Assembly (NCBI GenBank): GCA_017524545.1
Contig: JAFXVN010000072.1
Span: 160,401-224,400 of the forward strand
Source: Bacteroidaceae bacterium
GTDB taxonomy: Bacteria > Bacteroidota > Bacteroidia > Bacteroidales > Bacteroidaceae
DNA: 64,000 nucleotides
Direction of reading: 5' to 3'
Of this stretch, positions 35,049 to 44,900 are shown piece by piece (positions within the stretch are counted from its first letter, which is position 1; every line of letters begins with the position of its first letter). Both the position numbers and the translations under genes were made by a program. The notes beneath the pieces were generated by a model. It ran no database searches. It was not told where the DNA came from and saw only the letters and a program-made list of their open reading frames with translations.

Positions 35049-37793
35049 TTATTTAATTATTGTTTTCTTTCCGTCTTTGATGTAAATACCCCGAGGTAAT
35101 TTACTATTTGATAATTTACTATTTGACAATTTCTCGGATGCTCTAGCACCAAGGCGCGATTGTAGTCGCGGAGTCCCATTTACGATTTGGCGGCCGCTGA
35201 GGTCAAACCATTTACTATTTGAAGATTTACTATTTACGATTTCATTTCCCCTAAAGGGTGCAATGCCTGTGCGGTTGCAGTCGAGGAACTGCTCTACGAA
35301 GACGCGCATCCAGTAGCCGCCCACCACGCTGCGTGCCTGGAACATGGCCATGCTGCCGCCGCTGGCATAGTGGTTGTCGCTGACGGGGACGCGCGAGGGG
35401 GTTTCGTTGATGTACTTCCAGAGGGTGTTGATGAGCTTCGTGCGCTGCGCTTCTTGGTCGGCGAAGCCCATCACCCACATCTGCCAGTCGCTCTTGCAAA
35501 GGTCTCCCCGGCTGTCGAGCGGGAGGCCGTAAGTCTTCATCTTATTGCCTGTGTAGTAGGCTATTTCTGTGTTGCGCACATCGGCCATGAGGTTCCAGCC
35601 CCAGATTTTGTCCCAGACGAGGTTGTACTTGGTGCTCCAAGTCCCTGCGTCGGCACCGAAGTTAAGCAGGTAGTGCTTTCCGCCGCTGGTGGAGACGGCG
35701 TTTCTCTTCCAGAAGGTTGCCATATCCAGGGCCTTGGCTTTGTACTCTTCGGCCGTCTCTTCGTCGTCCAGCATACGGCATATCTCGCTGTAGCTCATTA
35801 CGCCCATGATGGCTTTGGCGGCGAGGTTGGTGTTGCGTGCGCTGTGTCCCATGAAGTCGTCGGTGCAGAGCTGGTTGGCAGGGTCTTTGCCGTTCTCCAC
35901 CAGATAGTTTGCCCACTTGGTCATGTAGGGCAGGTATTTGCGGAGGTAGTCGAGGTCGCCGTCCTGCGAGGCGATGATGGCAGCCAGTGTGAGCATGTTG
36001 CCGCTCTGCTCCACGGGCATGGTGCTACCGCTGCCGTCGGATGGGTTGCCGTAGTGGTTGCCGTTGGCGATGGGGTAGTGGCCGAGGTCGTGGTTGGGGA
36101 AGTCGTAATTCCACTTGCCCAGTGCGCTGTACTCGAAGACAGGCGTAATCATGGCCTTGGCAAGTGCGGGAGAGTAAATCCAGTAGAGCGGTTGCGAGGG
36201 ATAGGTTACGTCGAGCGTGTTGATGAAGCCGCCGGAGTTGTTCTCGCGGCTCATAAACATGAGGTTGCCTTTGGTGTCGGTGAAGAGCTTGTGCGCGGCG
36301 TTTACCTGACGATAGACAGCCGCCAGTATCTCGGCATACTTTGCGCCGCCAACTTCATAGCCGTCACAGTAGATGAGTCTGTCCACGTTGCGGCAACGCT
36401 CCATGATGTCGTTGTAGTTCTCATTGAGGTCCTCGAAGCGCTTCGTGATAGGAGTCTTGCCGTTGTTCGACCAGTAGCCCTTGCGGTTGCTGTTGAAGTA
36501 TTGGATGGAATAGGTGTCGTCGTAGCCGAACATGGCAAAGGCGCGTTTGCCGCCGGTGTTCACGATGCCGAGGCTGTCGTTATAGACGATGCTGTAGTAG
36601 GTGCCGCCGGGACTTGTTTTGTTAATGACGGTGCTAGTGACGGTGCCTGTGCTGGCGAACTCGCGCAGCATGGCATCGTGCTCCCCAAGTCTGAGGTTGT
36701 GGCCTTCCTGCTGGTCGCTGAAGACATAGACGTAGCCCCAGTCGATGAGGTCGCCTGTGTGGGACAAAACACTTTGCGATGCATTGCCGCCGTAGAAGTA
36801 CATGTTGCCGTTAGCCAATTTGCGCCGGGTTGTGGTGTTTTGGCTGGCGTTGCGCACAGCCATCTCTGCGCTGGTTTGCAGGAAGATGCGCACGTCGTGC
36901 GCCTTGCCGTCGTTGGCTTTTGCCTGATAGGAGATGTAGGAGATGGGTGTGGAGAAGAGCACGAGGTCGTCCATCACTTGAGGCGTGGTGAAGACCACGT
37001 CGAGGTCTATGCCGCCACATTGGAAGGTATAGTAGGTGCTGGTGGCAGTGACGGTGCATGACTTCTGCACGGCTTCCTCGAGGAAGCTCATATAGAGTCC
37101 CATATCGACGAAGGCACCGCCATAGGTGTTGTGGCAGTGGCAGGCAATCACATTGTCGCCCTGGCGCAGCAGGTTCTTGTCTATGAGTGCGGCTTTGCCG
37201 GTCACGTCCCAAGTGAAGCCAGTGGAAACCACCTGCGTCCCATTGATGTACAGTTCGAAGGTGTCGTCGTGCTTATACATGGCATAATAGAGTGCGCCGG
37301 ATTCTATCTCGTCGAGCGTGAAGCTGCGTCGAATCCAAATATCTTTGTTGTCGCCCGACCAGGGGGTCTTCACGCTACTGCTGTAGCCGTCGTCGCCTCC
37401 GCCCCAAGGAGCCGCACCGCTTTCCCAGCTGCTGTCGTCGTAGTCAAGGCCTGCCCATGAACCAGAAGGCTTGCTGGTGACGTATTTGCCATTCCATGCC
37501 TTTTCGGCGGCGAAAGGATAGATGCTCTCCATGCTCTCGCCCATGAAGCGGTAGGCTTTGCCATCCACATAGACGGCACCGTTGAGGGGCTTCTTCACAC
37601 CGCTCCAGTGTGTGACGCTGCCGTCGTAGAGGTGGTTGTACTTGCTCCAGAGGCAGAAGTAGGGGTCAACGGTGATGAGCGGCACGGCAGGCAGCCGCAG
37701 GGCGTTCTGGTGGACGGGAGTGAAGTACTCGGACTTCTGTGCGCTGCCTGCAAGGGAAAGGAGGCAGAGCGCGGCGGTCAACAATTTTTTCAT
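35049..37793 (-). CDS. DUF4964/DUF5127/DUF4965/DUF1793 (glutaminase-A-like) secreted enzyme
   Basis: A 914-residue secreted protein. After the signal peptide comes the family start LRLPAVPLITVDPYFCLWS, then a galactose-binding-like insertion (about 105-245, with YYAMYKHDDTFELYINGTQV and NVIACHCHNT). The DUF4965/DUF1793 (six-hairpin-type) core follows, with YWIYSPALAKAMITPVFEYS, FPNHDLGHYPIANG and WDKIWGWNLMAD. Such proteins are called glutaminases by homology to fungal GtaA, but in Bacteroidota are probably glycan-active. The C-terminus is a Por-tail-like strand interrupted by repeat-derived residues (NSKSSNSK, then RLGARASEKLSNSKLSNSK). ATG at 37793 gives a standard signal peptide. Confidence 0.85.
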   Translation of the reverse strand: MKKLLTAALCLLSLAGSAQKSEYFTPVHQNALRLPAVPLITVDPYFCLWSKYNHLYDGSVTHWSGVKKPLNGAVYVDGKAYRFMGESMESIYPFAAEKAWNGKYVTSKPSGSWAGLDYDDSSWESGAAPWGGGDDGYSSSVKTPWSGDNKDIWIRRSFTLDEIESGALYYAMYKHDDTFELYINGTQVVSTGFTWDVTGKAALIDKNLLRQGDNVIACHCHNTYGGAFVDMGLYMSFLEEAVQKSCTVTATSTYYTFQCGGIDLDVVFTTPQVMDDLVLFSTPISYISYQAKANDGKAHDVRIFLQTSAEMAVRNASQNTTTRRKLANGNMYFYGGNASQSVLSHTGDLIDWGYVYVFSDQQEGHNLRLGEHDAMLREFASTGTVTSTVINKTSPGGTYYSIVYNDSLGIVNTGGKRAFAMFGYDDTYSIQYFNSNRKGYWSNNGKTPITKRFEDLNENYNDIMERCRNVDRLIYCDGYEVGGAKYAEILAAVYRQVNAAHKLFTDTKGNLMFMSRENNSGGFINTLDVTYPSQPLYWIYSPALAKAMITPVFEYSALGKWNYDFPNHDLGHYPIANGNHYGNPSDGSGSTMPVEQSGNMLTLAAIIASQDGDLDYLRKYLPYMTKWANYLVENGKDPANQLCTDDFMGHSARNTNLAAKAIMGVMSYSEICRMLDDEETAEEYKAKALDMATFWKRNAVSTSGGKHYLLNFGADAGTWSTKYNLVWDKIWGWNLMADVRNTEIAYYTGNKMKTYGLPLDSRGDLCKSDWQMWVMGFADQEAQRTKLINTLWKYINETPSRVPVSDNHYASGGSMAMFQARSVVGGYWMRVFVEQFLDCNRTGIAPFRGNEIVNSKSSNSKWFDLSGRQIVNGTPRLQSRLGARASEKLSNSKLSNSKLPRGIYIKDGKKTIIK
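35101..35175. repeat. Dispersed repeat absorbed into a protein C-terminus
   Basis: TTACTATTTGA units (35101, 35115, and again at 35211-35234) plus a 28-bp segment at 35131-35158 that matches 63973-64000 in reverse complement with one mismatch. The block is entirely coding on the minus strand. Confidence 0.75.
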
Positions 37794-37826
37794 AAAGCTA
37801 TGTGTCATAATATGGAAAATGCTCTG

Positions 37827-37834
37827 CAAAGATA
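37827..37834 (-). promoter_or_regulatory. Promoter -7 box for the glycan enzyme/GH31/MscS operon
   Basis: TATCTTTG on the minus strand, 33 bp before the start codon at 37793. Confidence 0.5.
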
Positions 37835-37919
37835 CAATTTTTTTCGTTCTCTGCCTATACCTTTGTTTCTAAAAGCAAAAAAAAGCACGGCAAAGCAGGA
37901 AACTTATCGTAAAAAGTGC

Positions 37920-37927
37920 TAACTTTG
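37920..37927 (+). promoter_or_regulatory. Promoter -7 box for the CotH gene
   Basis: TAACTTTG, matching TAnnTTTG, 54 bp before the chosen start at 37982. Confidence 0.5.
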
Positions 37928-37981
37928 TGGCGTATAAAATGCGCAGGTGCGCACGCAGGCACAATTATAACACAGTATGAC

Positions 37982-40900
37982 ATGAGAAAAGAGATATTCC
38001 GCAGGCTTCCTGTCCTGCTCGCTTTATTGTTCACGACGACCCTGCTCCATGCCTACGACGGGACGGTTGACCATCTGCTCCAAGGCACGATAATGTTTTC
38101 AGGTGCGGAGTCAAAGGCTCAGTTAGCTTTCGACAATGATGCATCGACCTACTACAGCACCAACTCGGACGCATTCCAGTGGGTGGGGCTTGACTTGGGC
38201 GAACCCTATGTCATTACCCGTGTCGGCTATACCTCTGCTCCGACCAGCCAGGGCGCAGACCGCATGTTGCTCAGCCTCTTTGAGGGTGCCAACAGCCCCG
38301 ACTTCATGGATGCCATGCCGCTCTACCTCATCAGCCAGACGCCAGCCATTGGCACTGCCACCGTTGCCGATGTCAACGTCAGCCGAGGCTTCCGCTATGT
38401 CCGTTATGTGGGCGGCACGGGTTCCTATTGCAACATCGCCGAGCTGCAGTTCTATGGACATGCCGGTGAGGGCGATGACAGCCAGTTCTACCAGATTACC
38501 AACCTGCCCACACTCAGCATCCACGTCCAGAACAACATCCTCCCCCAGAACCGAGGCGAGGACTTCGAGTCGCAGTCGGTGCTTATCTTCGACGACGGTA
38601 CAATGGTGCAGGAGTACCCCATCCTGTTCCGTGTGCGCGGCAACTTCTCTGCCTCGCACGTGAACAAGGCTTTCCGCATGAAGTACAACGACGGCAAGAG
38701 CCACCATGTGATGAAGGGCGGGCGCAACGAATCGCCCGTCAAGGCCAAGAAATGGGTGCTCATCAACAGCTATCGCGACAAGACATTGATGCGCAACCCT
38801 GTGGCTTGGGCCATGTCGAAGCGTGGCGAAAAGGATTGGACGCCGTGGAGCCAGGTGGTTGACCTTGTCGTCAACGGCGACTATCGCGGCACCTATACCA
38901 TTGCCGACCATGTGGATGTGCACAGCGGACGTATCGACATCACCGAGATGAGCGAGTGGGACATCGATGAGGAATACATCACAGGCGGCTATCTCGTTGA
39001 AGCAGACAACAATTACTCCAAGGAGACGTATCATTTCCTGTCTGGGCACGGGAACACGATGTCTGTTCACGAGCCCGATGAGGACGTCATGCAGCCGGAG
39101 CAGTTCCAGTACATCGAGGACACCTGGAACGGTATGGAGAGCGTCGTCTTCGGTTCCGATTATGCAGACAAGGAGAAGGGTATGCGCTCTGTCCTCGACC
39201 TGGAATCGTTCCTCCATTGGTTCCTCATCAGCGAGTTCAACGGCAATACCGACATGATATGTCAGGTGTTCCTATACAAGGAGCGTGGCGACGCCCACTT
39301 CTACACAGGTCCTGTGTGGGATGCAGACCTCGCCCTCGAGAACGACCAGACCACCTATCCCGCCAACGACCGCATGAGCTGGACCTATAAGGTGCGCCAG
39401 ACAGGTCAGTATGGACAGCTTGTCAGTCGCGTTCTTTCCGATGCATCGGTTTTTGCGCAGTTGCAGGAACTGTGGGCAAGGCTTCGCAAGAAGGGCAACT
39501 TCAATCCTGATGATGTGGCTGCGGATGTCGATTCGCTCCGCAACGAGCTGCGGGCTTCCGCCAATCTCAACTTTATCCGCTGGCCCTACCTCAACCAGTG
39601 GCTTTCGCTCAACCCTGCCGTCCCGGGGTCGTGGGAGGCGGAGGTGGATCGTGTCCGTGACTTCGTCTATAACCGTGTCGCATGGATGGACGAAATGCTC
39701 TCCTACGGCAAGGTGCGTCAAGAGAACGGTGTCTATCAGATAGGAACGGCTATGGATCTCTGTGTCTTCTCCCAGATGGTCAACGAGGGTGGCGAGACGA
39801 GTGCCAAAGCTGTGCTTACCACCGACATCGACATGGAGGGCTTCAACGAGGACTTCCACCCCATCGGCACCTTGTCCGCAGCCTTCGCCGGAAGTTTCGA
39901 CGGCAAGGGGCACACCATCCGCAACCTTCACATCACCGGCGACGATGCCGTCGGCCTCTTTGGTTATCCTGGAAGCTGCACGTTGAGCAACATCGTTTTC
40001 GACGAGACATGCTCTGCTGAGGGAAAGAAAAATGTGGGAATGCTCGCCGGATATGCCCGCAACGGCTCCGTCACAATCTCCGGCATCGAGAACCACGGCT
40101 CCGTCACGGCAACAGAGGGTTCTGCCGGTGCCCTCGTCGGCTCTGGCCGCGTGCTGGCAAGCTTCACTGTCACCAATTGCAGCAACACGGGCAACATCAC
40201 CGCAGGGTTTAATGCCGCAGCCCTCATAGGCCCCTCTGCCGGCAAGATGTCGCTGGCCAACTGCTTCAATACCGGCACCGTCACCGGCGCAACGGAAGGC
40301 AAGGAGTTTGGCTTTGCCGACAAGAGCACCTCTATCAACAACTGCTGGGACTACAACTCCACACAGACCTTGACCATGACCCCCGGGCAGGTCGATAACG
40401 GCTACCTCTGCTACCAGCTTAACTACAATGCCGGCAGCGACAAGTGGCGCCAGAACCTCGACAACGGCCGCGAGCATGACCTCTGGCCTGTGCTTCGCAA
40501 GACAAGCGGCATGGTCTATGAAAAGGACGGACGCTACACCAACATCAATGCAGACGCGATGAAGTTCCGCTACTACAACCTCGTCGTCACGAAGCTGCAA
40601 AGTGGCAATTGCATACAGTTCTCGGAGTTCGACATTCTGGACGAGACACTCAACGAGGTGGATGCCCTCTATATCTACGACGGCCCCGACAACGGCTTCA
40701 ACAATGAGGGCTGGGAGAATGCCGCCGACAACAGCGTCTATACAAAGTATTGTGCTTCCTTCTACTCCGACGCCTGCTTCCTCTTCGATGCAGGCAGCGA
40801 AGTGGATGCATACGGCTACCGCATCTATACAGCTAACGATACGGGCAACCAGCCTGGACGCAACCCAAGCTCGTGGAAGCTCTATGGCAGCAATACCCAG

Positions 40901-41902
40901 CTATATGACCCCAACGATGCAGGATGGGTGCTCATCGACGAACGCGAGGAAGATTATTCCCTGCCGGCAGCCAACTACACACCGATTGACTTCTACATCC
41001 CCCGTGCGCTTGAGACATTAACCCTGAACACGCAATCTGCCATGCTTCTGCCTGGCGACGAGCTGCAGTTGGAGGTCAGCCACACACCACTCACCATACA
41101 AAACCCGAAGATACAGTGGACGAGCAGCGACGAGGCCGTTGCCACCGTCGATGAGAAGGGACTTGTCGTGGCCACTGGCTTAGGCACGGCAGACATCATC
41201 ATTTCCGCCCCCAACATCAGCACCTTGCGCGACACCTGCACCGTCACCGTCGTGGAAGAGATACCGGGACACCGTTACTATCAGCTTGCACTTGAGGCAA
41301 TAGGTGGCGGCACTACAGTCCAGTTCTGCGAGTTCGACCTCCTCGACACGGATGGCAATGAAGTAAAGCCACTCACGCTCTATGCTTGCACAGGCGAATA
41401 CTTCAAAGACCATGACCAGGCAGACCTCTTCGACGACAACATTAACACCAAGTACTGCGGAACCATCCCCACCGGTGACACATTATATATATATATAGAT
41501 GCAGGAAAGCAGGTTGTGCTCTCCGGCTATCGCATCACCACAGCCGCCGACACCCAGAAGTTCCCAGAGCGTAATCCCGTCTCCTGGTCGCTGCTTGGCA
41601 GCAACACACAGAGCGATGTGCCCGACGATGAGGTATGGACGCTTCTCGACCACCGCGAGCACGACACCACACTCGGTGCCGAGAACTATACGCCCTACGA
41701 CTTCTTCTTCACCTATCCGCAGCCCGTCACCCCTGGCGATGTCAACGGCGACGGTGTGATAGACCGTGCAGACTACGAGGCGCTGAGGCTCCACATCGTG
41801 GGCAAGCCAGTGGAGGGCTTTGTTCCCGCAGCAGCCGACCTCAATGGCGACGGCAAGGTCAACGCACAGGATTTGGTGATACTGGTTGGCAAACTTCATT
41901 AA
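37982..41902 (+). CDS. CotH kinase-like secreted protein with discoidin-like modules, Ig-like domain and dockerin
   Basis: A 1306-residue exported protein. Signal peptide at 1-26; an F5/8-type module (about 28-160); a CotH domain (about 190-560) with FRVRGNFSASHVNKAFRMKY, DKTLMRNPVAWAMSK and the acidic motif WDADLALEND; GLUG-like repeats (about 640-780); two further discoidin-like modules containing TANDTGNQPGRNPSSWKLYG and TAADTQKFPERNPVSWSLLG; a BIG_2 Ig-like domain between these; and a C-terminal type I dockerin (GDVNGDGVIDRADYEAL and DLNGDGKVNAQDL). CotH proteins can be protein kinases; targets unknown. Translation from 37982 (MRKEIFRR) fits the signal peptide. Gene spacing to the next is 23 bp. 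Confidence 0.85.
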   Translation: MRKEIFRRLPVLLALLFTTTLLHAYDGTVDHLLQGTIMFSGAESKAQLAFDNDASTYYSTNSDAFQWVGLDLGEPYVITRVGYTSAPTSQGADRMLLSLFEGANSPDFMDAMPLYLISQTPAIGTATVADVNVSRGFRYVRYVGGTGSYCNIAELQFYGHAGEGDDSQFYQITNLPTLSIHVQNNILPQNRGEDFESQSVLIFDDGTMVQEYPILFRVRGNFSASHVNKAFRMKYNDGKSHHVMKGGRNESPVKAKKWVLINSYRDKTLMRNPVAWAMSKRGEKDWTPWSQVVDLVVNGDYRGTYTIADHVDVHSGRIDITEMSEWDIDEEYITGGYLVEADNNYSKETYHFLSGHGNTMSVHEPDEDVMQPEQFQYIEDTWNGMESVVFGSDYADKEKGMRSVLDLESFLHWFLISEFNGNTDMICQVFLYKERGDAHFYTGPVWDADLALENDQTTYPANDRMSWTYKVRQTGQYGQLVSRVLSDASVFAQLQELWARLRKKGNFNPDDVAADVDSLRNELRASANLNFIRWPYLNQWLSLNPAVPGSWEAEVDRVRDFVYNRVAWMDEMLSYGKVRQENGVYQIGTAMDLCVFSQMVNEGGETSAKAVLTTDIDMEGFNEDFHPIGTLSAAFAGSFDGKGHTIRNLHITGDDAVGLFGYPGSCTLSNIVFDETCSAEGKKNVGMLAGYARNGSVTISGIENHGSVTATEGSAGALVGSGRVLASFTVTNCSNTGNITAGFNAAALIGPSAGKMSLANCFNTGTVTGATEGKEFGFADKSTSINNCWDYNSTQTLTMTPGQVDNGYLCYQLNYNAGSDKWRQNLDNGREHDLWPVLRKTSGMVYEKDGRYTNINADAMKFRYYNLVVTKLQSGNCIQFSEFDILDETLNEVDALYIYDGPDNGFNNEGWENAADNSVYTKYCASFYSDACFLFDAGSEVDAYGYRIYTANDTGNQPGRNPSSWKLYGSNTQLYDPNDAGWVLIDEREEDYSLPAANYTPIDFYIPRALETLTLNTQSAMLLPGDELQLEVSHTPLTIQNPKIQWTSSDEAVATVDEKGLVVATGLGTADIIISAPNISTLRDTCTVTVVEEIPGHRYYQLALEAIGGGTTVQFCEFDLLDTDGNEVKPLTLYACTGEYFKDHDQADLFDDNINTKYCGTIPTGDTLYIYIDAGKQVVLSGYRITTAADTQKFPERNPVSWSLLGSNTQSDVPDDEVWTLLDHREHDTTLGAENYTPYDFFFTYPQPVTPGDVNGDGVIDRADYEALRLHIVGKPVEGFVPAAADLNGDGKVNAQDLVILVGKLH
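41484..41497. repeat. (TA)7 microsatellite in the CotH gene
   Basis: Fourteen bases of alternating TA encode part of LYIYIDAG. Slippage here would frameshift and remove the dockerin. Confidence 0.8.
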
Positions 41903-41925
41903 CTAACATACTATATTAACCCTAA

Positions 41926-44900
41926 ATGACAAACAACATGAAAAGACTGTTTACATCTTCGAGCACTCTTTGGTCATGCCTCATCGCCCTGGTGATGATG
42001 ATGGCCTCTTCGAGTGCGTGGGCAGAGTACGTCAAGCTCACAGCCTTAGACGGCACAGGCGGAACGGGTGGTGAAGGCTATCCCAAACTGGTTGACACCT
42101 TCGACGGCAAGGACGGCAGGGCAAGCACCAAGTGGGGTCATCGCTTCCTGCCGGGAAGTGAAGACCCCGCGAAAGCCGAGTCATGGATAATCCTAAAGGC
42201 AGACAAGGCTTTCACGCCTGCAAATTACTTCCTTGTCACCGGCAACGACACCAATGCCCATCAGGAACGCAACTGGAAGAGCTGGAACATCTATGGCGCC
42301 AACTTCGACAGCGAGGCAGATGCGACAAAGGATGCCGAGGCGTGGACGCTTATAGACCAACGCGAGGAGGCATCGGTCAATCCTGCAAACTATGCGCTTA
42401 CCGAGTTCAAGATGAACGATGAGGAGACGCTTGTCCAGTACGACGGTACCCCCTATCAGTACTATATGATTGAGGTGACTCGTGCCAACACTGATTCGGA
42501 GGTTTATGTGCAGATGAACGAGTTCGGCTTCGGCACGTATGCTGAGTTCCAGGTTTGGCTCGAGGTTCAGGCTGCCGACCCCACAAAGCCCGTGACCTAC
42601 AAATACCTTGCAGGCAGTGGCGGTTACAACAACGAGGGAACAGCCAACCTTGTTGACGGCCAGACCAACAACAAGTGGTGTACCGGTTTTACCAACAGAA
42701 GCGAGGGCTCGACCCAGAATGGTGCCTACATCGTCTTCAAGGCTTCCCGCTACATGGCTCCCACATACTATTCCCTTGTGACCGGTAACGACACCCGCAA
42801 TAACCCTGGTCGCAACTGGAGGCAATGGCAGATATACGGCATGAATGCCAGCAGTGATTCCGAGGTGAAGCGAACATCCAACAAGTGGGTTGCTATAGAC
42901 AAGAAGTATGGCATTGGCTCCGAGTTGCCTGCCGACAACTATGCAACGGCTTACTTCTCCCTTTCGGAGGGCAGCACAACGGCCTACAAGTATTTCAAGA
43001 TAGAGATTGATGAAATACAGAGCGGCGGAACCATGCAGATGACGGAGTTCGCATTTGGCGACCAATACACCCTCGACATGGAGCGCGTCAGCATCATAGA
43101 GGGTCTTGGATACGACCCCGACCTTTTCGCTGAGAAGGCTCTGCTCGACCCGATGGAGGGAATCATTGCATCCATCGAGGCTTGCGACGATCCTATGGAA
43201 CTGATTAGCTTAGGCAAGACGGCAGCAGAGCAGATGAGCTTAGTCAATGCTTCTGCCAACAAGTATGCAGAACTGACCACCGTGCGCAACCAGGCCGTCC
43301 GCCTGATGGAAGAGGACAACCTGAATGCCGCCGCTGCCGCATACGCTACCTCATGGATTAGCGAGACCGATGCCATCGCTCCCGGCAACGACTTCCCATG
43401 CGGCAACTACGCCTATATCAAGGCCACTCGCCAGATTACTGGCGACGAGGCTTCGGCAGAGGCAAAGCGCTTTACGACATATCTTCTCAGCAACACCAAG
43501 ACAACGGACGACCCCATCTATGTCACATACGAAACCATCATCGATGCGAATGGCTTCAACGAAGGAGAGAAGGGGCATTCCCTCGTCGATGGCGACCGCG
43601 ACGGCACCAAGTGGTGTGCAAATTCGGGTCACAAGCCGTGGCTCCTCGTCTTCAAGAGCAGCGAACCCATCAAGCCCACCTACTACGGTCTCGTGACAGG
43701 CGGCGACACAAGCCGCTTCCCCGAACGTAACTGGAAGTCGTGGAAGATATGGGCAGCCAACTTCGAGGAGGGCGAGACTGTAACATCCAACTCCGACAAG
43801 TGGGTGCTCATTGACGAGAAGAGGAACGTCGGCACGGATGTCCTCGCAAGCACCAGCCTGTACGAGAGCTACATCAACCTTTCTGTCGGTTGTGCAGAAT
43901 CGTATCAATACTTCAAGATTGAGGTTCTCGAAGCTGTTAAGAACGACCTCATCCAGATGAACGAGTTTACGTTCTACAATCAGGGTAACTTCGGAGAGTA
44001 TCGCGAGCAGTTCACCTCTGAGTTTGAGGACTACGACCCCGAGGCAGACCCCGCATACATTGGCTACATCAATGCCTATAAGCAGAAGTATCAGGAACTG
44101 TGCACTGCCACCAACGCCCCCGACCTGATGAGGCTCAAGAACGAATTGCTGAGCCTGCAGGAAGAGATTGCAGCCTCTGCCGTTAAGTACAGCCTGTACG
44201 AGGATGTATATGGAGAGCTCAGTGGCGTGACACCCGATTCCGAGAGCCTGATTTCCTGGTTCCAGGGCTACACGTCTGAAAATGTGGGTCCTTGCGCCAA
44301 GTACATCCGTGGCACGTATGCATACATCATGGCCACGCTTTCCCTCGACAACGATGCCATGGACGCGGAGATTGCCTATCTGGAGAGCATCATCAAGGCA
44401 CTCGACGAAGACCTGTACATCCTGCTGGGCGGACACACTGTCAATGAGTGGGGCGACGGCTTCTATGGCAACCTCATCGACGGCATCGCCTTCAATGAAA
44501 AGGGATATGACGATAACGGCAACCAAATAGACGTCCTTGCCACCAAGTGGGGCGGCGAGCCTGACATCAACGGCAACACCTACATCGTCTTCCGCACACA
44601 CGACAAGACCAATCCCTTCTTCTACACACTGACCACCGGCAACGACACACAGCGCTTCCCCGAACGTAACTGGGGCACATGGTATATCTACGGTGCCAAC
44701 TTCGAGGGCGACGGCGCAGCCACAAAGGATGCCGAGGGCTGGGTGCTCATCGACGTCAAGGAGAACATCGGCCAGGAGCGTCTGCACCCCGTCAATGCCG
44801 AGCCTTCTTACTTCGGCTTCAGCACCGAGACGACCGAAGCATATACCTATTATAAGGTTGTCGTAACGAAGGCATACAGTGGCAACAAAATCCAGATGAA

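Noticed and set aside
37916-37981. Upstream extension of the CotH gene
   Set aside because: It begins before the likely transcription start (TAACTTTG at 37920) and would bury the signal peptide.
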